Assembly (NCBI GenBank): GCA_017577565.1
Contig: PKRH01000069.1
Span: 1 to 18,161 of the forward strand
Length of the DNA stretch: 18,161 bases
Reading direction: 5' to 3'
Origin: Thermoanaerobacterales bacterium
GTDB taxonomy: Bacteria; Actinomycetota; Acidimicrobiia; Acidimicrobiales; JACDCH01
A program made the position numbers and the translations under genes. Positions 6,815 through 13,071 of this stretch are shown here, piece after piece. A model generated the notes under the pieces. It saw only the letters and a list, made by a program, of their open reading frames with translations. It was not told where the DNA came from and did no database searches. The first letter of the stretch is position 1. Each line of letters begins with the position of its first letter.

Positions 6815-7414
6815 ATGTTCACAGGCATCGTCGAGGAGCTGGGCTCCGTCGTGTCCCACTCCCCGGGGCGCATCCGCATCGGCGCCCGCGAGGTGCTGGG
6901 CGACGCGAGCACCGGCGACTCGATCGCCGTCGACGGCTGCTGCCTGACCGTGGTCGAGACCGGGGACGGCTGGTGGGACGCCGACGTGTCCGACGAGACC
7001 TACAAGCGCACGACGCTCGGCGACCGCCAGCCCGGCGACCCCGTCAACCTCGAGCGCCCGGTCAAGGTGAGCGACCGGCTCGGCGGCCACATCGTGCAGG
7101 GGCACGTCGACGGTGTCGGCGAGATCGTCGATCCGGCGCCCGACCTGCGGGTGCGGGTGCCCCGCGAGCTGCTCCGCTACGTGGTCGAGAAGGGCTCGAT
7201 CGCGGTGGACGGCGTCAGCCTCACCGTCGTCGACGTGCTCGACGACGGCTTCACCGCCGCGGTCATCCCCCACACCGCCGAGGTCACGACGCTCGGGCGC
7301 AAGGGCCCGGGCGACCGGGTCAACCTCGAGGTCGACGTCACCGTGAAGTACGTCGAACGCCTGCTCACCTGGCGCACCGGCCCGGCCGGCGGCGCCTCGC
7401 CGGAGGAGTCCTGA
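6815..7414 (+). CDS. ribE: Riboflavin synthase alpha subunit
   Basis: It dismutates two molecules of 6,7-dimethyl-8-ribityllumazine to riboflavin and the pyrimidine recycled by RibH. The 199-residue protein is two tandem lumazine-binding barrels. The first starts MFTGIVEELG and contains GDSIAVDGCCLTVV. The second starts GGHIVQGHVDGVGEI at about residue 90 and contains GSIAVDGVSLTVVDV. The N-terminal MFTGIVE and the barrel-end TLG patches are characteristic. The ATG is 4 bp after the ribD stop, with GAGGAG at 6798-6803 as ribosome binding site. The gene is called ribC in mycobacteria. The last 12 or so residues are a variable Gly/Ser tail. Confidence 0.96.
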   Translation: MFTGIVEELGSVVSHSPGRIRIGAREVLGDASTGDSIAVDGCCLTVVETGDGWWDADVSDETYKRTTLGDRQPGDPVNLERPVKVSDRLGGHIVQGHVDGVGEIVDPAPDLRVRVPRELLRYVVEKGSIAVDGVSLTVVDVLDDGFTAAVIPHTAEVTTLGRKGPGDRVNLEVDVTVKYVERLLTWRTGPAGGASPEES

Positions 7415-8634
7415 TGCCGTTCGCCAAGGTCGAGGAGGCCATCGCCGCCATCGGGCGGGGCGAGATCGTCATCGTCGTCGACGACGAGGACCGCGAGAAC
7501 GAGGGCGACCTCATCATGGCGGCCGAGTTCGCCACGCCCGAGGCCATCGCCTTCTTCCTCCACCACACCTCGGGCGTCATCTGCGCCCCGATCACGGCCG
7601 AGCGCGCCCGGGAGCTCGACCTCCCCCTGATGGTGGCCAACAACACCGAGGCCATGCGCACGGCCTTCACGGTCAGCGTCGACTACCGCCACGGCACGAC
7701 GACGGGCATCTCGGCCCACGACCGGGCCGCCACGATCCGGGCGCTCGTCGACCCCGCCACCCGGCCCTCCGACCTGCTGCGGCCCGGCCACATCTTCCCG
7801 CTGGCCGCCCGGGACGGCGGCGTCCTCGTGCGGGCCGGCCACACCGAGGCGGCCGTCGACCTCGCCCGCATGGCCGGCCTCTACCCGGCCGGCGTGCTGT
7901 GCGAGCTGGTCAACGAGACCAAGGACGACATGGCCCGGGGCGAGGAGCTCGAGCGGTTCGCCGAGGAGCACGGCCTGCTGCTCATCTCCATCGCCGACAT
8001 CGTCCGCTACCGCCGCCAGACCGAGAAGCTGGTCAAGCGGGTGGCCGAGGCCCGCATCCCCACCCGGTGGGGCGACTTCACGGCCTACGCCTACGAGTCC
8101 GTGCTCGACGGCCGCCAGCACGTCGCCTTCGTCCGGGGCGCCGTGCAGGGCCAGGAGAACGTGCTCGTCCGGGTGCACAGCGAGTGCCTCACCGGCGACG
8201 TGTTCGGCTCGCTGCGCTGCGACTGCGGCCCCCAGCTCCAGGAGGCGATGCGCCGCATCGCCGAGGAGGGGCTGGGCGTCGTCGTCTACCTGCGGGGCCA
8301 CGAGGGCCGGGGCATCGGCCTCGCCCACAAGCTGCGGGCCTACGCCCTCCAGGAGCAGGGCCACGACACCGTCGACGCCAACCTCGCGCTCGGCATGCCG
8401 GTCGACAGCCGCGAGTACGGCATCGGCGCGCAGATCCTCGTCGACCTGGGCATCACGACGATGCGGACGCTGACCAACAACCCGGCCAAGCGGGGCGGCC
8501 TCGAGGGCTTCGGCCTGAAGATCACCGAGCGGGTCCCCCTGATCACCAAGCCCAACCCGGAGAACATCGCCTACCTGCGCACGAAGCGGGAGCGCATGGG
8601 GCACCTGCTCGAGGGGCTGGACGATGTCCTCTGA
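7414..8634 (+). CDS. ribBA: Bifunctional DHBP synthase / GTP cyclohydrolase II
   Basis: This fused enzyme makes both riboflavin precursors. The N-terminal RibB half (about 1-200) makes 3,4-dihydroxy-2-butanone 4-phosphate from ribulose 5-phosphate. It has DDEDRENEGD at 23-32, RHGTTTGIS at 92-100 and GHTEAAVDLARMAG at about 142-155. The C-terminal RibA half (about 205-400) opens the GTP imidazole ring. It has zinc ligands Cys258, Cys269 and Cys271 in HSECLTGDVFGSLRCDCG and the catalytic RGHEGRGIGL at about 294-303. Both active sites look intact, unlike some actinobacterial RibBA paralogues that have lost one. The ATG at 7414 overlaps the ribE stop by one base, with GGAGGAG at 7402-7408. At 406 residues it is of usual length. 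It is the equivalent of mycobacterial ribA2. Confidence 0.97.
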   Translation: MPFAKVEEAIAAIGRGEIVIVVDDEDRENEGDLIMAAEFATPEAIAFFLHHTSGVICAPITAERARELDLPLMVANNTEAMRTAFTVSVDYRHGTTTGISAHDRAATIRALVDPATRPSDLLRPGHIFPLAARDGGVLVRAGHTEAAVDLARMAGLYPAGVLCELVNETKDDMARGEELERFAEEHGLLLISIADIVRYRRQTEKLVKRVAEARIPTRWGDFTAYAYESVLDGRQHVAFVRGAVQGQENVLVRVHSECLTGDVFGSLRCDCGPQLQEAMRRIAEEGLGVVVYLRGHEGRGIGLAHKLRAYALQEQGHDTVDANLALGMPVDSREYGIGAQILVDLGITTMRTLTNNPAKRGGLEGFGLKITERVPLITKPNPENIAYLRTKRERMGHLLEGLDDVL

Positions 8635-8672
8635 CCGGCGCCGGGGCGACGACCGGACGACGGGGGCCTGAG

Positions 8673-9164
8673 GTGGCGGCGGGGACGGGACGGGCCGGCG
8701 TGCCCGAGGGCCTCGACGGCCGCGGCCTGCGGATCGGCGTCGTGCGGGCCCGGTGGAACGCGCACATCGTCGAGCGGCTGGCCGACGGCGTGCACCGGGC
8801 GCTGAAGGCGCTCGAGGTCGACCCCGGCGACGTCGTCGAGGTCGAGGTGCCGGGCTCCTTCGAGATCCCCTTCGGCGCCCGGGCGCTGGCCACCGCCGGC
8901 GACGTCGACGCGGTCGTCTGCATCGGGGCGGTCATCCGGGGCGAGACCACCCACTACGACATCGTCGCCGGCGAGTGCGCCCGGGGCGTGCAGCAGGTCC
9001 AGCTCACGACCGGTGTGCCGGTGGCCTTCGGCGTGCTCACCACCGAGGACGAGCGCCAGGCGCTCGCCCGCTCCGAGGGCCCCGGGGGGCACAACGTGGG
9101 CGAGGAGGCCGCCGCGGTGGCCGTGGAGATGGCGCTGCTGCGCCGGCGGTTCGGCGCCGGCTGA
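8673..9164 (+). CDS. ribH: 6,7-dimethyl-8-ribityllumazine synthase
   Basis: It condenses the RibD-derived pyrimidine (after dephosphorylation) with dihydroxybutanone phosphate and assembles into pentamers or icosahedral capsids. The 163-residue sequence has GLRIGVVRARWN, the substrate loop VPGSFEIPF at about 59-67, GAVIRGETTHYDIVAGE with catalytic His94, and the phosphate-binding Arg in ALARSEG at about 130-136. GTG 8673 is chosen because it gives an N-terminus of the same length as mycobacterial RibH. GTG 8700 would shorten it by nine residues, and neither has an obvious Shine-Dalgarno. The gene lies 38 bp after ribBA and is the last gene of the riboflavin operon. Confidence 0.94.
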   Translation: MAAGTGRAGVPEGLDGRGLRIGVVRARWNAHIVERLADGVHRALKALEVDPGDVVEVEVPGSFEIPFGARALATAGDVDAVVCIGAVIRGETTHYDIVAGECARGVQQVQLTTGVPVAFGVLTTEDERQALARSEGPGGHNVGEEAAAVAVEMALLRRRFGAG

Positions 9165-9233
9165 CCCGCCGGGCGGCCGGCCGCGGCGAGCGGGCGCGCC
9201 GTATCGGATTCCCGGCCCCGGGCCCGTGGTGCC

Positions 9234-9246
9234 TACCCTTCGGGGC
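9234..9246 (+). promoter_or_regulatory. Candidate leaderless promoter of hisG
   Basis: TACCCT (9234-9239) precedes the hisG GTG at 9247 by 7 nt, the spacing expected if transcription starts on the G of GTG. The same hexamer is used in the infC promoter. No good -35 is seen. The 82-bp gap after ribH also holds a 12-bp perfect palindrome, GCGGCCGGCCGC at 9173-9184, with no loop or T-run. This suggests that hisG has its own transcript but does not prove it. Confidence 0.45.
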
Positions 9247-10122
9247 GTGCTCAAGCTCGTCCTCCCCAAGGGCTCGCTCGAGCGGGCCACCCTCGAGCTG
9301 TTCGAGGCCGCCGACCTGACGGTCAACCGCTCGTCCAGCGTCGAGTACAAGGCGACGATCGACGACCCCCGCATCGGCGAGGTCCGCATCCTGCGCCCGC
9401 AGGAGATCCCCCGCTACGTGGCCGAGGGCCTGTTCGACCTCGGGATCACCGGCCGCGACTGGGTGGAGGAGACCGCGGCCGACGTCGTGTCGCTCGGCGA
9501 GATGCGCTACTCGAAGGCGACCACCCGCCCGATCCGCATGGTCGTCGCCGTGCCCCAGGACAGCCCGGTCGAGCGGGTCGAGGACCTGCCCCAGGGCGTC
9601 CGGGTGTCGACCGAGTACCCGGAGACCACCCGCCGGTACTTCGAGAAGAAGGGCATCACCGCTGACATCCGCCTCAGCTACGGCGCGACCGAGGCGAAGG
9701 TGCCCGACATCGTCGACTGCATCGTCGAGATCACCGAGACCGGTCGGGCGCTGCGGGCGGCGGGGCTGAAGGTCATCGACGAGATCCTGCAGAGCTACAC
9801 CGAGCTGGTCGCCAACCCGGCCGCCTACGCCGACCCCGAGAAGCGGCACGCCATGGAGCAGATCAAGGTGCTGCTCGACGGCGTGCTGGAGGCCCGGGGC
9901 AAGGTGCTGGTCAAGCTCAACGTCGCCAAGGAGCACCTGGACGCGGTCATCGAGCTGCTGCCCTCCATGAAGTCGCCGACCGTCAACGAGCTGTTCGGCC
10001 AGCGGGGCTACGCCGTCGAGACCGTCGTCGCCAAGTCCGAGATCAACACGCTCATCCCGGCCCTCAAGGACGCCGGCGCCACCGACATCCTCGAGCTGCC
10101 GTTGTCCAAGATCGTCCACTGA
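9247..10122 (+). CDS. hisG: ATP phosphoribosyltransferase, long form
   Basis: This is the first committed step of histidine synthesis: ATP plus PRPP gives phosphoribosyl-ATP. The 291-residue protein has LVLPKGSLERATLELF at 4-19, GLFDLGITGRDWVEE at about 61-75, and the family signature ATEAKVPDIVDCIVEITETG at 147-166, which includes the PRPP loop. The C-terminal 75 or so residues, from about KVLVKLNV, form the ACT-like regulatory domain of the long HisG_L form. The enzyme should therefore be feedback-inhibited by histidine and need no HisZ. The GTG at 9247 gives a start directly on the first strand (MLKLVLPKG). No other his gene follows. The gene overlaps the next one by one base. Confidence 0.96.
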   Translation: MLKLVLPKGSLERATLELFEAADLTVNRSSSVEYKATIDDPRIGEVRILRPQEIPRYVAEGLFDLGITGRDWVEETAADVVSLGEMRYSKATTRPIRMVVAVPQDSPVERVEDLPQGVRVSTEYPETTRRYFEKKGITADIRLSYGATEAKVPDIVDCIVEITETGRALRAAGLKVIDEILQSYTELVANPAAYADPEKRHAMEQIKVLLDGVLEARGKVLVKLNVAKEHLDAVIELLPSMKSPTVNELFGQRGYAVETVVAKSEINTLIPALKDAGATDILELPLSKIVH

Positions 10123-10343
10123 TGCCGGCGGTGCACCGGACGGTCCGCACCGGGGTGGTCGAGTCCTTCGACGAGGACCGGGGCCTGGGCACCGTGCGCA
10201 CCGACGACGGCGCGGCGCTCGGCTTCCACTGCACGTCCATCGCCGACGGCTCACGCACGATCGCCGAGGGGACGCCGGTGCGGTTCGTCGTCGTGCCCGG
10301 CCACCTCGGGCAGTGGGAGGCCGCCGAGATCGTGCCGCTGTAG
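10122..10343 (+). CDS. Degenerate cold-shock-domain (OB-fold) small protein
   Basis: The 73-residue product looks like a single cold-shock OB fold: RTGVVESFDEDRGLGTVRTD, then LGFHCTSI, then GTPVRFVVVPGHLGQWEAAEIVPL. In canonical CspA the RNA-binding motifs are KGFGFI (RNP1) and VFVHFS (RNP2). Here the corresponding segments are RGLGTV and LGFHCTSI, so two of three RNP1 aromatics are gone while RNP2 keeps Phe and His. Nucleic-acid binding may be weakened or altered. The ATG overlaps the hisG stop as TGATG, implying translational coupling to hisG. Family assignment is moderately sure. The function is unknown, and any link to histidine synthesis is only positional. Confidence 0.75.
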   Translation: MPAVHRTVRTGVVESFDEDRGLGTVRTDDGAALGFHCTSIADGSRTIAEGTPVRFVVVPGHLGQWEAAEIVPL

Positions 10344-10347
10344 ACCG

Positions 10348-10380
10348 GGCCCGGCCGCAGCGGGCCGGCGGCGGCGCCGG
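10348..10380. terminator. GC hairpins between convergent genes
   Basis: The 43-bp gap between the cold-shock gene (plus) and the SGNH hydrolase gene (minus) contains two hairpin-forming segments. GGCCCG (10348-10353) pairs with CGGGCC (10361-10366). CCGGCG (10365-10370) pairs with CGCCGG (10375-10380) around a GCGG loop. The two share bases and so are alternatives. There is no T-run, so this is a weak candidate for a bidirectional terminator. Confidence 0.3.
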
Positions 10381-10386
10381 GGCGGG

Positions 10387-11187
10387 TCAGTCGATCGGGA
10401 CGCCGACCGCGCCCAGGACGGCGCGGGCGTAGCGCTCGCCCCCGGCCTCGGTCAGGTGGATGCCGTCCGGCAGGCGCACGGTGACCGTGCCGTCGGGCCC
10501 GCACCCGGCCCGCTCCCATGGCTGGCACGGCAGCGCCGCCGCGAACCGGCCGTCGGCGTCGCCGAGCAGGGGGGCGGGGTCGACGAGCGTGAGATCGGGC
10601 CGGTCGGCCGCCAGGTCGCGGTAGGTGGCCCGGATGGCGGCCGCCGCCGGCTCGGAGGCCGGCTCGCCGACCGGCGGCGGCAGGACGAGGTAGACCTCGG
10701 TGTCGGTGCCGGCGAACAGGTCGAGGAGGCCCGGCATCATCTCGGCGTAGGCGTCCGCGATGGTCTGCGGGTCGCGCGGCCCGCCGCCCTCCGGGTTGAC
10801 GCAGGGCGTGTTGTCGTTGCCGGCGAAGGAGAGCACGAGGTGCCGGGGCTCGACCTCGGCGAGCCGCTCGAGCTCGGTCCGCCAGTCGCAGGGGGCGCTG
10901 CCGCCGAAGGCGTGGGCCTCGAAGCGCAGGCCGGCGGCGGCGGCGTGCGCGGCCATCTGGTCGCGGGACTGCTCGATCAGCGAGTCGCCGACGACGGCGA
11001 TGTCGACGCGGCCGCCGTCGGCGGCCTCGCCGTCCCCGCCGGCGCCGTCGCCCCCGCCGGCCACCGCGGCGGCCGCGACGACGCCGGCGACCACCACGAC
11101 CCCGGCGACGGCGAGCGCGGCCAGCCGGGCGCGGCGCCGCCGGGCGCCGCCCGCGCCCTCGCCCTCGTGCTCGCCCCCTCCGGACAC
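10387..11187 (-). CDS. Membrane-anchored SGNH/GDSL-family hydrolase
   Basis: The 266-residue protein has a short Arg-rich cytoplasmic start, one hydrophobic helix (about 22-43) and a Gly/Ala/Asp linker, then an extracytoplasmic SGNH domain. Block I is VVGDSLIEQS with nucleophile Ser69. The oxyanion Gly is in FGGSAPCDW at about 94-102, the Asn of block III is in FAGNDNTPC at about 121-129, and the catalytic Asp241/His244 pair is in LPDGIHLTEAGG. Four cysteines (about 100, 129, 221, 229) could form two disulfides outside the cell. Family members deacylate lipids, polysaccharides or peptidoglycan, and the substrate is unknown. The GTG at 11187 follows the DUF1844-like gene by 14 bp, so the two are co-transcribed. 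Confidence 0.85.
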   Translation of the reverse strand: MSGGGEHEGEGAGGARRRRARLAALAVAGVVVVAGVVAAAAVAGGGDGAGGDGEAADGGRVDIAVVGDSLIEQSRDQMAAHAAAAGLRFEAHAFGGSAPCDWRTELERLAEVEPRHLVLSFAGNDNTPCVNPEGGGPRDPQTIADAYAEMMPGLLDLFAGTDTEVYLVLPPPVGEPASEPAAAAIRATYRDLAADRPDLTLVDPAPLLGDADGRFAAALPCQPWERAGCGPDGTVTVRLPDGIHLTEAGGERYARAVLGAVGVPID

Positions 11188-11201
11188 GTGCGCCCCCGGG
11201 G

Positions 11202-11720
11202 TCAGCCGTCGCCGCCGGCCGCCGAGCCCGCGGTCTCCGAGCCGGCCGAGCCCGACGCGGACGTCGTCGACGCCGCCGACGGCGACCCGGACGCCGAGCC
11301 GGCCGCCTTGGCCCGCACCTCGCTCGAGCGCTCGACGAACGCAAGCTGGATCCGGTTCAGCGCCTGGCGCAGGGGCGCCTGCGCCTCGCCGAGCCGGTCG
11401 CCGAGCTTCTCGACCACGGCCACGAGCGCGTCGATGGCGACCCGGGCCTCCTCGAGCTTGGGCTCGGGCTCGGACAGGTGCAGCGCGGCCACCTCGTAGA
11501 ACTGGAGCGCCTGCTGGCCGACCACCACCCCCGCGGGCATCTGGAGGAGCTGGCGGCGGGCGGCCTCCAGCTGGCGGGCGAGCTCCTCGTCCCGGGGCCG
11601 GTCGTCCGGCGACGCCCCGGCGGCGGCGCCGCTGCCGGGCGGCGGGGACGAGGACGACGGGGCGCCCTGGTCGGGGCGGCCGACGGGGTGCTCACCGGAT
11701 GGTGTCCACAGGGTGCTCAT
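11202..11720 (-). CDS. DUF1844-like small protein
   Basis: The 172-residue protein has a disordered Ser/Pro/Gly N-terminus (1-40) and a helical core at about 44-137. The core includes QMPAGVVVGQQALQFYEVAA, LEEARVAIDALVAVVEKLG and LRQALNRIQLAFVERSSE. It ends in a low-complexity Ala/Ser/Gly tail. The core resembles the DUF1844 family, whose members are short helical proteins of unknown function. The start is ATG at 11720, with TACCGT at 11736-11731 on the minus strand 10 nt upstream. It is divergent from infC. The function is not known, and the DUF1844 assignment rests on recall of the family pattern. Confidence 0.72.
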   Translation of the reverse strand: MSTLWTPSGEHPVGRPDQGAPSSSSPPPGSGAAAGASPDDRPRDEELARQLEAARRQLLQMPAGVVVGQQALQFYEVAALHLSEPEPKLEEARVAIDALVAVVEKLGDRLGEAQAPLRQALNRIQLAFVERSSEVRAKAAGSASGSPSAASTTSASGSAGSETAGSAAGGDG

Positions 11721-11730
11721 GGCGTCCGCG

Positions 11731-11736
11731 ACGGTA
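11731..11736 (-). promoter_or_regulatory. Candidate -10 for the DUF1844-like/SGNH operon
   Basis: TACCGT on the minus strand, 10 nt before the ATG at 11720, is identical to the hexamer before the RsmC-like gene at 2556-2551. No clear -35 is seen. This is the only promoter-like element upstream of that operon in the roughly 60 bp before the infC promoter. Confidence 0.35.
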
Positions 11737-11778
11737 GCGGAGGTGGCCGGACGTGCCCACGGGCACGGCCCCCGGGGG

Positions 11779-11806
11779 TGGACAGACCGGCACGCGTTGG
11801 TACCCT
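11779..11806 (+). promoter_or_regulatory. Promoter of infC-rpmI-rplT
   Basis: TGGACA (11779-11784) and TACCCT (11801-11806) are separated by 16 bp, giving a predicted start near 11812-11814. The -35 differs from TTGACA at one position. This leaves a leader of about 230 nt before infC, in contrast to the other promoters of the window, which start at or near the first codon. Confidence 0.6.
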
Positions 11807-11812
11807 ACGTCG

Positions 11813-12045
11813 GACAAGTCCAGGGAAGCGGGGCCGCTTCGGTCGACGAGAGTCCTCCGAACCGGAGCCCCCACCCGGCCACACGCCGTCCGGCGGGTGC
11901 GTCCGGGTCGATCGGTCGCAGGGCTCTCTCGCCCGAGGCGGACGTCGGCTTCCCCCGGCGTCCGTTCGTGGTTTTCCCGGCGGCGCCGGACCCCACAGCC
12001 CCATGCGTACGGAGGTGCCTGCGCATCGATGAGGAGTGAGCGGCG
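11813..12045 (+). ncRNA. Long structured 5' leader of infC
   Basis: About 230 nt lie between the predicted start and the infC AUA with no convincing protein gene. An early stem-loop is visible: GGGG 11830-11833 pairs with CCCC 11868-11871, CCG 11834-11836 with CGG 11863-11865, and TTCGG 11838-11842 with CCGAA 11857-11861. Further down, CGCCGGAC at 11984-11991 can pair with GTCCGGCG at 11888-11895. Alternatively, its first six bases can pair with CCGGCG at 11955-11960, so the two pairings exclude each other. Two very short overlapping ORFs occupy the end (12003-12032, 12029-12049). infC operons in other bacteria are controlled by IF3 and L20 through mRNA structure. I cannot assign this leader to a named RNA family. 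Confidence 0.45.
12003..12032 (+). other. Candidate upstream mini-ORF 1 (MRTEVPAHR) in the infC leader
   Basis: ATG 12003 to TGA 12030-12032 encodes nine residues. Its stop overlaps the ATG of the next mini-ORF (ATGA at 12029-12032). No Shine-Dalgarno is evident directly upstream. It is reported for its position only and translation is unproven. Confidence 0.25.
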
Positions 12046-12049
12046 ATAG
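12029..12049 (+). other. Candidate upstream mini-ORF 2 (MRSERR) overlapping the infC start
   Basis: ATG 12029 to TAG 12047-12049 encodes six residues, rich in Arg. The stop overlaps the proposed infC start as ATAG (12046-12049). GGAGG at 12011-12015 lies 13 nt upstream, longer than ideal. If translated, terminating ribosomes would be placed exactly on the infC AUA. Translation is unproven. Confidence 0.3.
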
Positions 12050-12744
12050 CCCCGCCCGCGAACAACGAACCCCGGATCAACGACCGCATCCGCGCCCGTG
12101 AGGTGCGGCTCGTCGGTCCGGACGGTCAGCAGATCGGGATCAAGCCCCTGCCCGAGGCCCTCGCGATCGCCCGCGCGGCCGACCTCGACCTCGTCGAGGT
12201 GGCGCCGCAGGCGAACCCGCCCGTCTGCCGGATCATGGATTACGGCAAGTACAAGTACGAGGCGGCGCAGCGGGCCAAGGAGTCGAGGCGGAAGGCGAGC
12301 AACGTCTCCATCAAGGAGATGAAGTACCGCCCGAAGATCTCGAAGGGTGACTTCGACACCAAGACCCGCAAGGTCGAGCGCTTCCTGCGGGACGGCCACA
12401 AGGTCAAGGTCACGCTGACCTTCCGGGGCCGCGAGATGCACCATCCCGAGCTCGGCCGCAAGGTGCTCGACGACGTCGTCAGCGCCCTCGAGCACGTGGG
12501 GAAGGTCGAGGTGTTCCCCCGCCAGGACGGGCGGAACATGACGATGGTGCTGGCCCCCGATCGCAAGGCGCAGGCCGCCGCCGAACGGGCCCGCAAGCAG
12601 CAACAGCAGCAGGCGGCCGACGGCGGCGACGGCCGGAGCGGCCGTCCGCCGGAGTCCGGCGGCCGGTCGGGCAGGGCCGCTGCGGACACCGTCGCTCGAT
12701 CCGAGGCGGGTCGGGCGCCCACCGATCAGCCCACCGACGGCTAG
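12046..12744 (+). CDS. infC: Translation initiation factor IF-3, AUA start
   Basis: IF3 binds the 30S subunit, prevents premature 50S joining and checks the start codon and initiator tRNA. The N-domain carries NNEPRINDRIRAREVRLVGP (about 6-25) and the linker block PPVCRIMDYGKYKYE (about 58-72). The C-domain carries KVKVTLTFRGREMHHPELG (about 119-137) and RQDGRNMTMVLAP. The conserved EPRINDRIR block lies upstream of the first conventional in-frame start (GTG 12103). The only in-frame stop upstream is TGA 12037-12039, and the codons after it are GCG, GCG and ATA. ATA at 12046 is 9 nt after GAGGAG (12031-12036), so it is the probable start. Use of a non-standard codon is known for infC (AUU in E. 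coli) and allows IF3 to repress itself. The tail from about 175 is Gln/Gly/Ser-rich and disordered. Confidence 0.9.
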   Translation: MAPPANNEPRINDRIRAREVRLVGPDGQQIGIKPLPEALAIARAADLDLVEVAPQANPPVCRIMDYGKYKYEAAQRAKESRRKASNVSIKEMKYRPKISKGDFDTKTRKVERFLRDGHKVKVTLTFRGREMHHPELGRKVLDDVVSALEHVGKVEVFPRQDGRNMTMVLAPDRKAQAAAERARKQQQQQAADGGDGRSGRPPESGGRSGRAAADTVARSEAGRAPTDQPTDG

Positions 12745-12782
12745 GGCCCGCGGCCCGCCGTCCCGTCCCCCCGAGGTCACGC

Positions 12783-12980
12783 ATGCCGAAGATGAAGACC
12801 CATCGCGGTGCCGCCAAGCGCTTCAAGACGACCGGCACCGGCCGCCTGCGTCGGCGGCAGACCAACGTGAACCACATCCTCGAGAAGAAGGCGCCCGCCC
12901 GGAAGCGGCGCCTCCGCCGCCCGGCGGACGTCGCCAAGGGCGACCTCGCCCGCGTCGGGCGGATGCTCGCACGGCGGTGA
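12783..12980 (+). CDS. rpmI: 50S ribosomal protein L35
   Basis: The 65-residue, strongly basic protein begins PKMKTHRGAAKRFKTTGTGR and contains HILEKKAPARKRRLRRPA, the L35 signature. Length and sequence are normal. ATG 12783 is the only sensible start, with GAGG at 12774-12777 a few bases before it. It sits 38 bp after infC in the conserved infC-rpmI-rplT order. L35 binds 23S rRNA in the large subunit. Confidence 0.97.
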   Translation: MPKMKTHRGAAKRFKTTGTGRLRRRQTNVNHILEKKAPARKRRLRRPADVAKGDLARVGRMLARR

Positions 12981-12986
12981 GGCCGT

Positions 12987-13030
12987 CGCCGGGCGCCCGC
13001 GCCCGGCGCGCCGCCGGGGCGCCACGCCCC
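12987..13030 (+). promoter_or_regulatory. Tandem GC hairpins in the rpmI-rplT spacer
   Basis: The 91-bp spacer carries two perfect hairpins. CGCCGGGC (12987-12994) pairs with GCCCGGCG (13001-13008) around a 6-nt loop. GGGGCG (13016-13021) pairs with CGCCCC (13025-13030) around a 3-nt loop. No T-run follows either, so simple termination is unlikely. They precede the rplT ribosome binding site by about 30 nt and may influence L20 expression or mRNA processing. The role is inferred. Confidence 0.45.
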
Positions 13031-13058
13031 GACCGCAGGTCCCCCCGTCCCCGTCCCG

Positions 13059-13065
13059 AAAGGAG
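13059..13065 (+). promoter_or_regulatory. Strong ribosome binding site of rplT
   Basis: AAAGGAG lies 6 nt before the GTG at 13072. It is the most canonical Shine-Dalgarno in the window and fixes the GTG start of L20. Confidence 0.8.
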
Positions 13066-13071
13066 CTCCCC

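Noticed and set aside
9173..9184. Terminator after ribH from the palindrome GCGGCCGGCCGC
   Set aside because: It has no loop spacer and no T-run. Self-complementary 12-mers of only G and C are expected often in this composition.
11478..12032. Longer plus-strand open frames across the infC leader (11478-12032, 11713-12039, 11753-12049)
   Set aside because: They begin upstream of the predicted infC transcription start, partly inside the DUF1844-like gene, and show no family resemblance. Only their last few codons are noted as possible mini-ORFs.
12103..12744. infC starting at GTG 12103
   Set aside because: It would remove the conserved EPRINDRIR block of the IF3 N-domain; AUA 12046 with GAGGAG is better supported.
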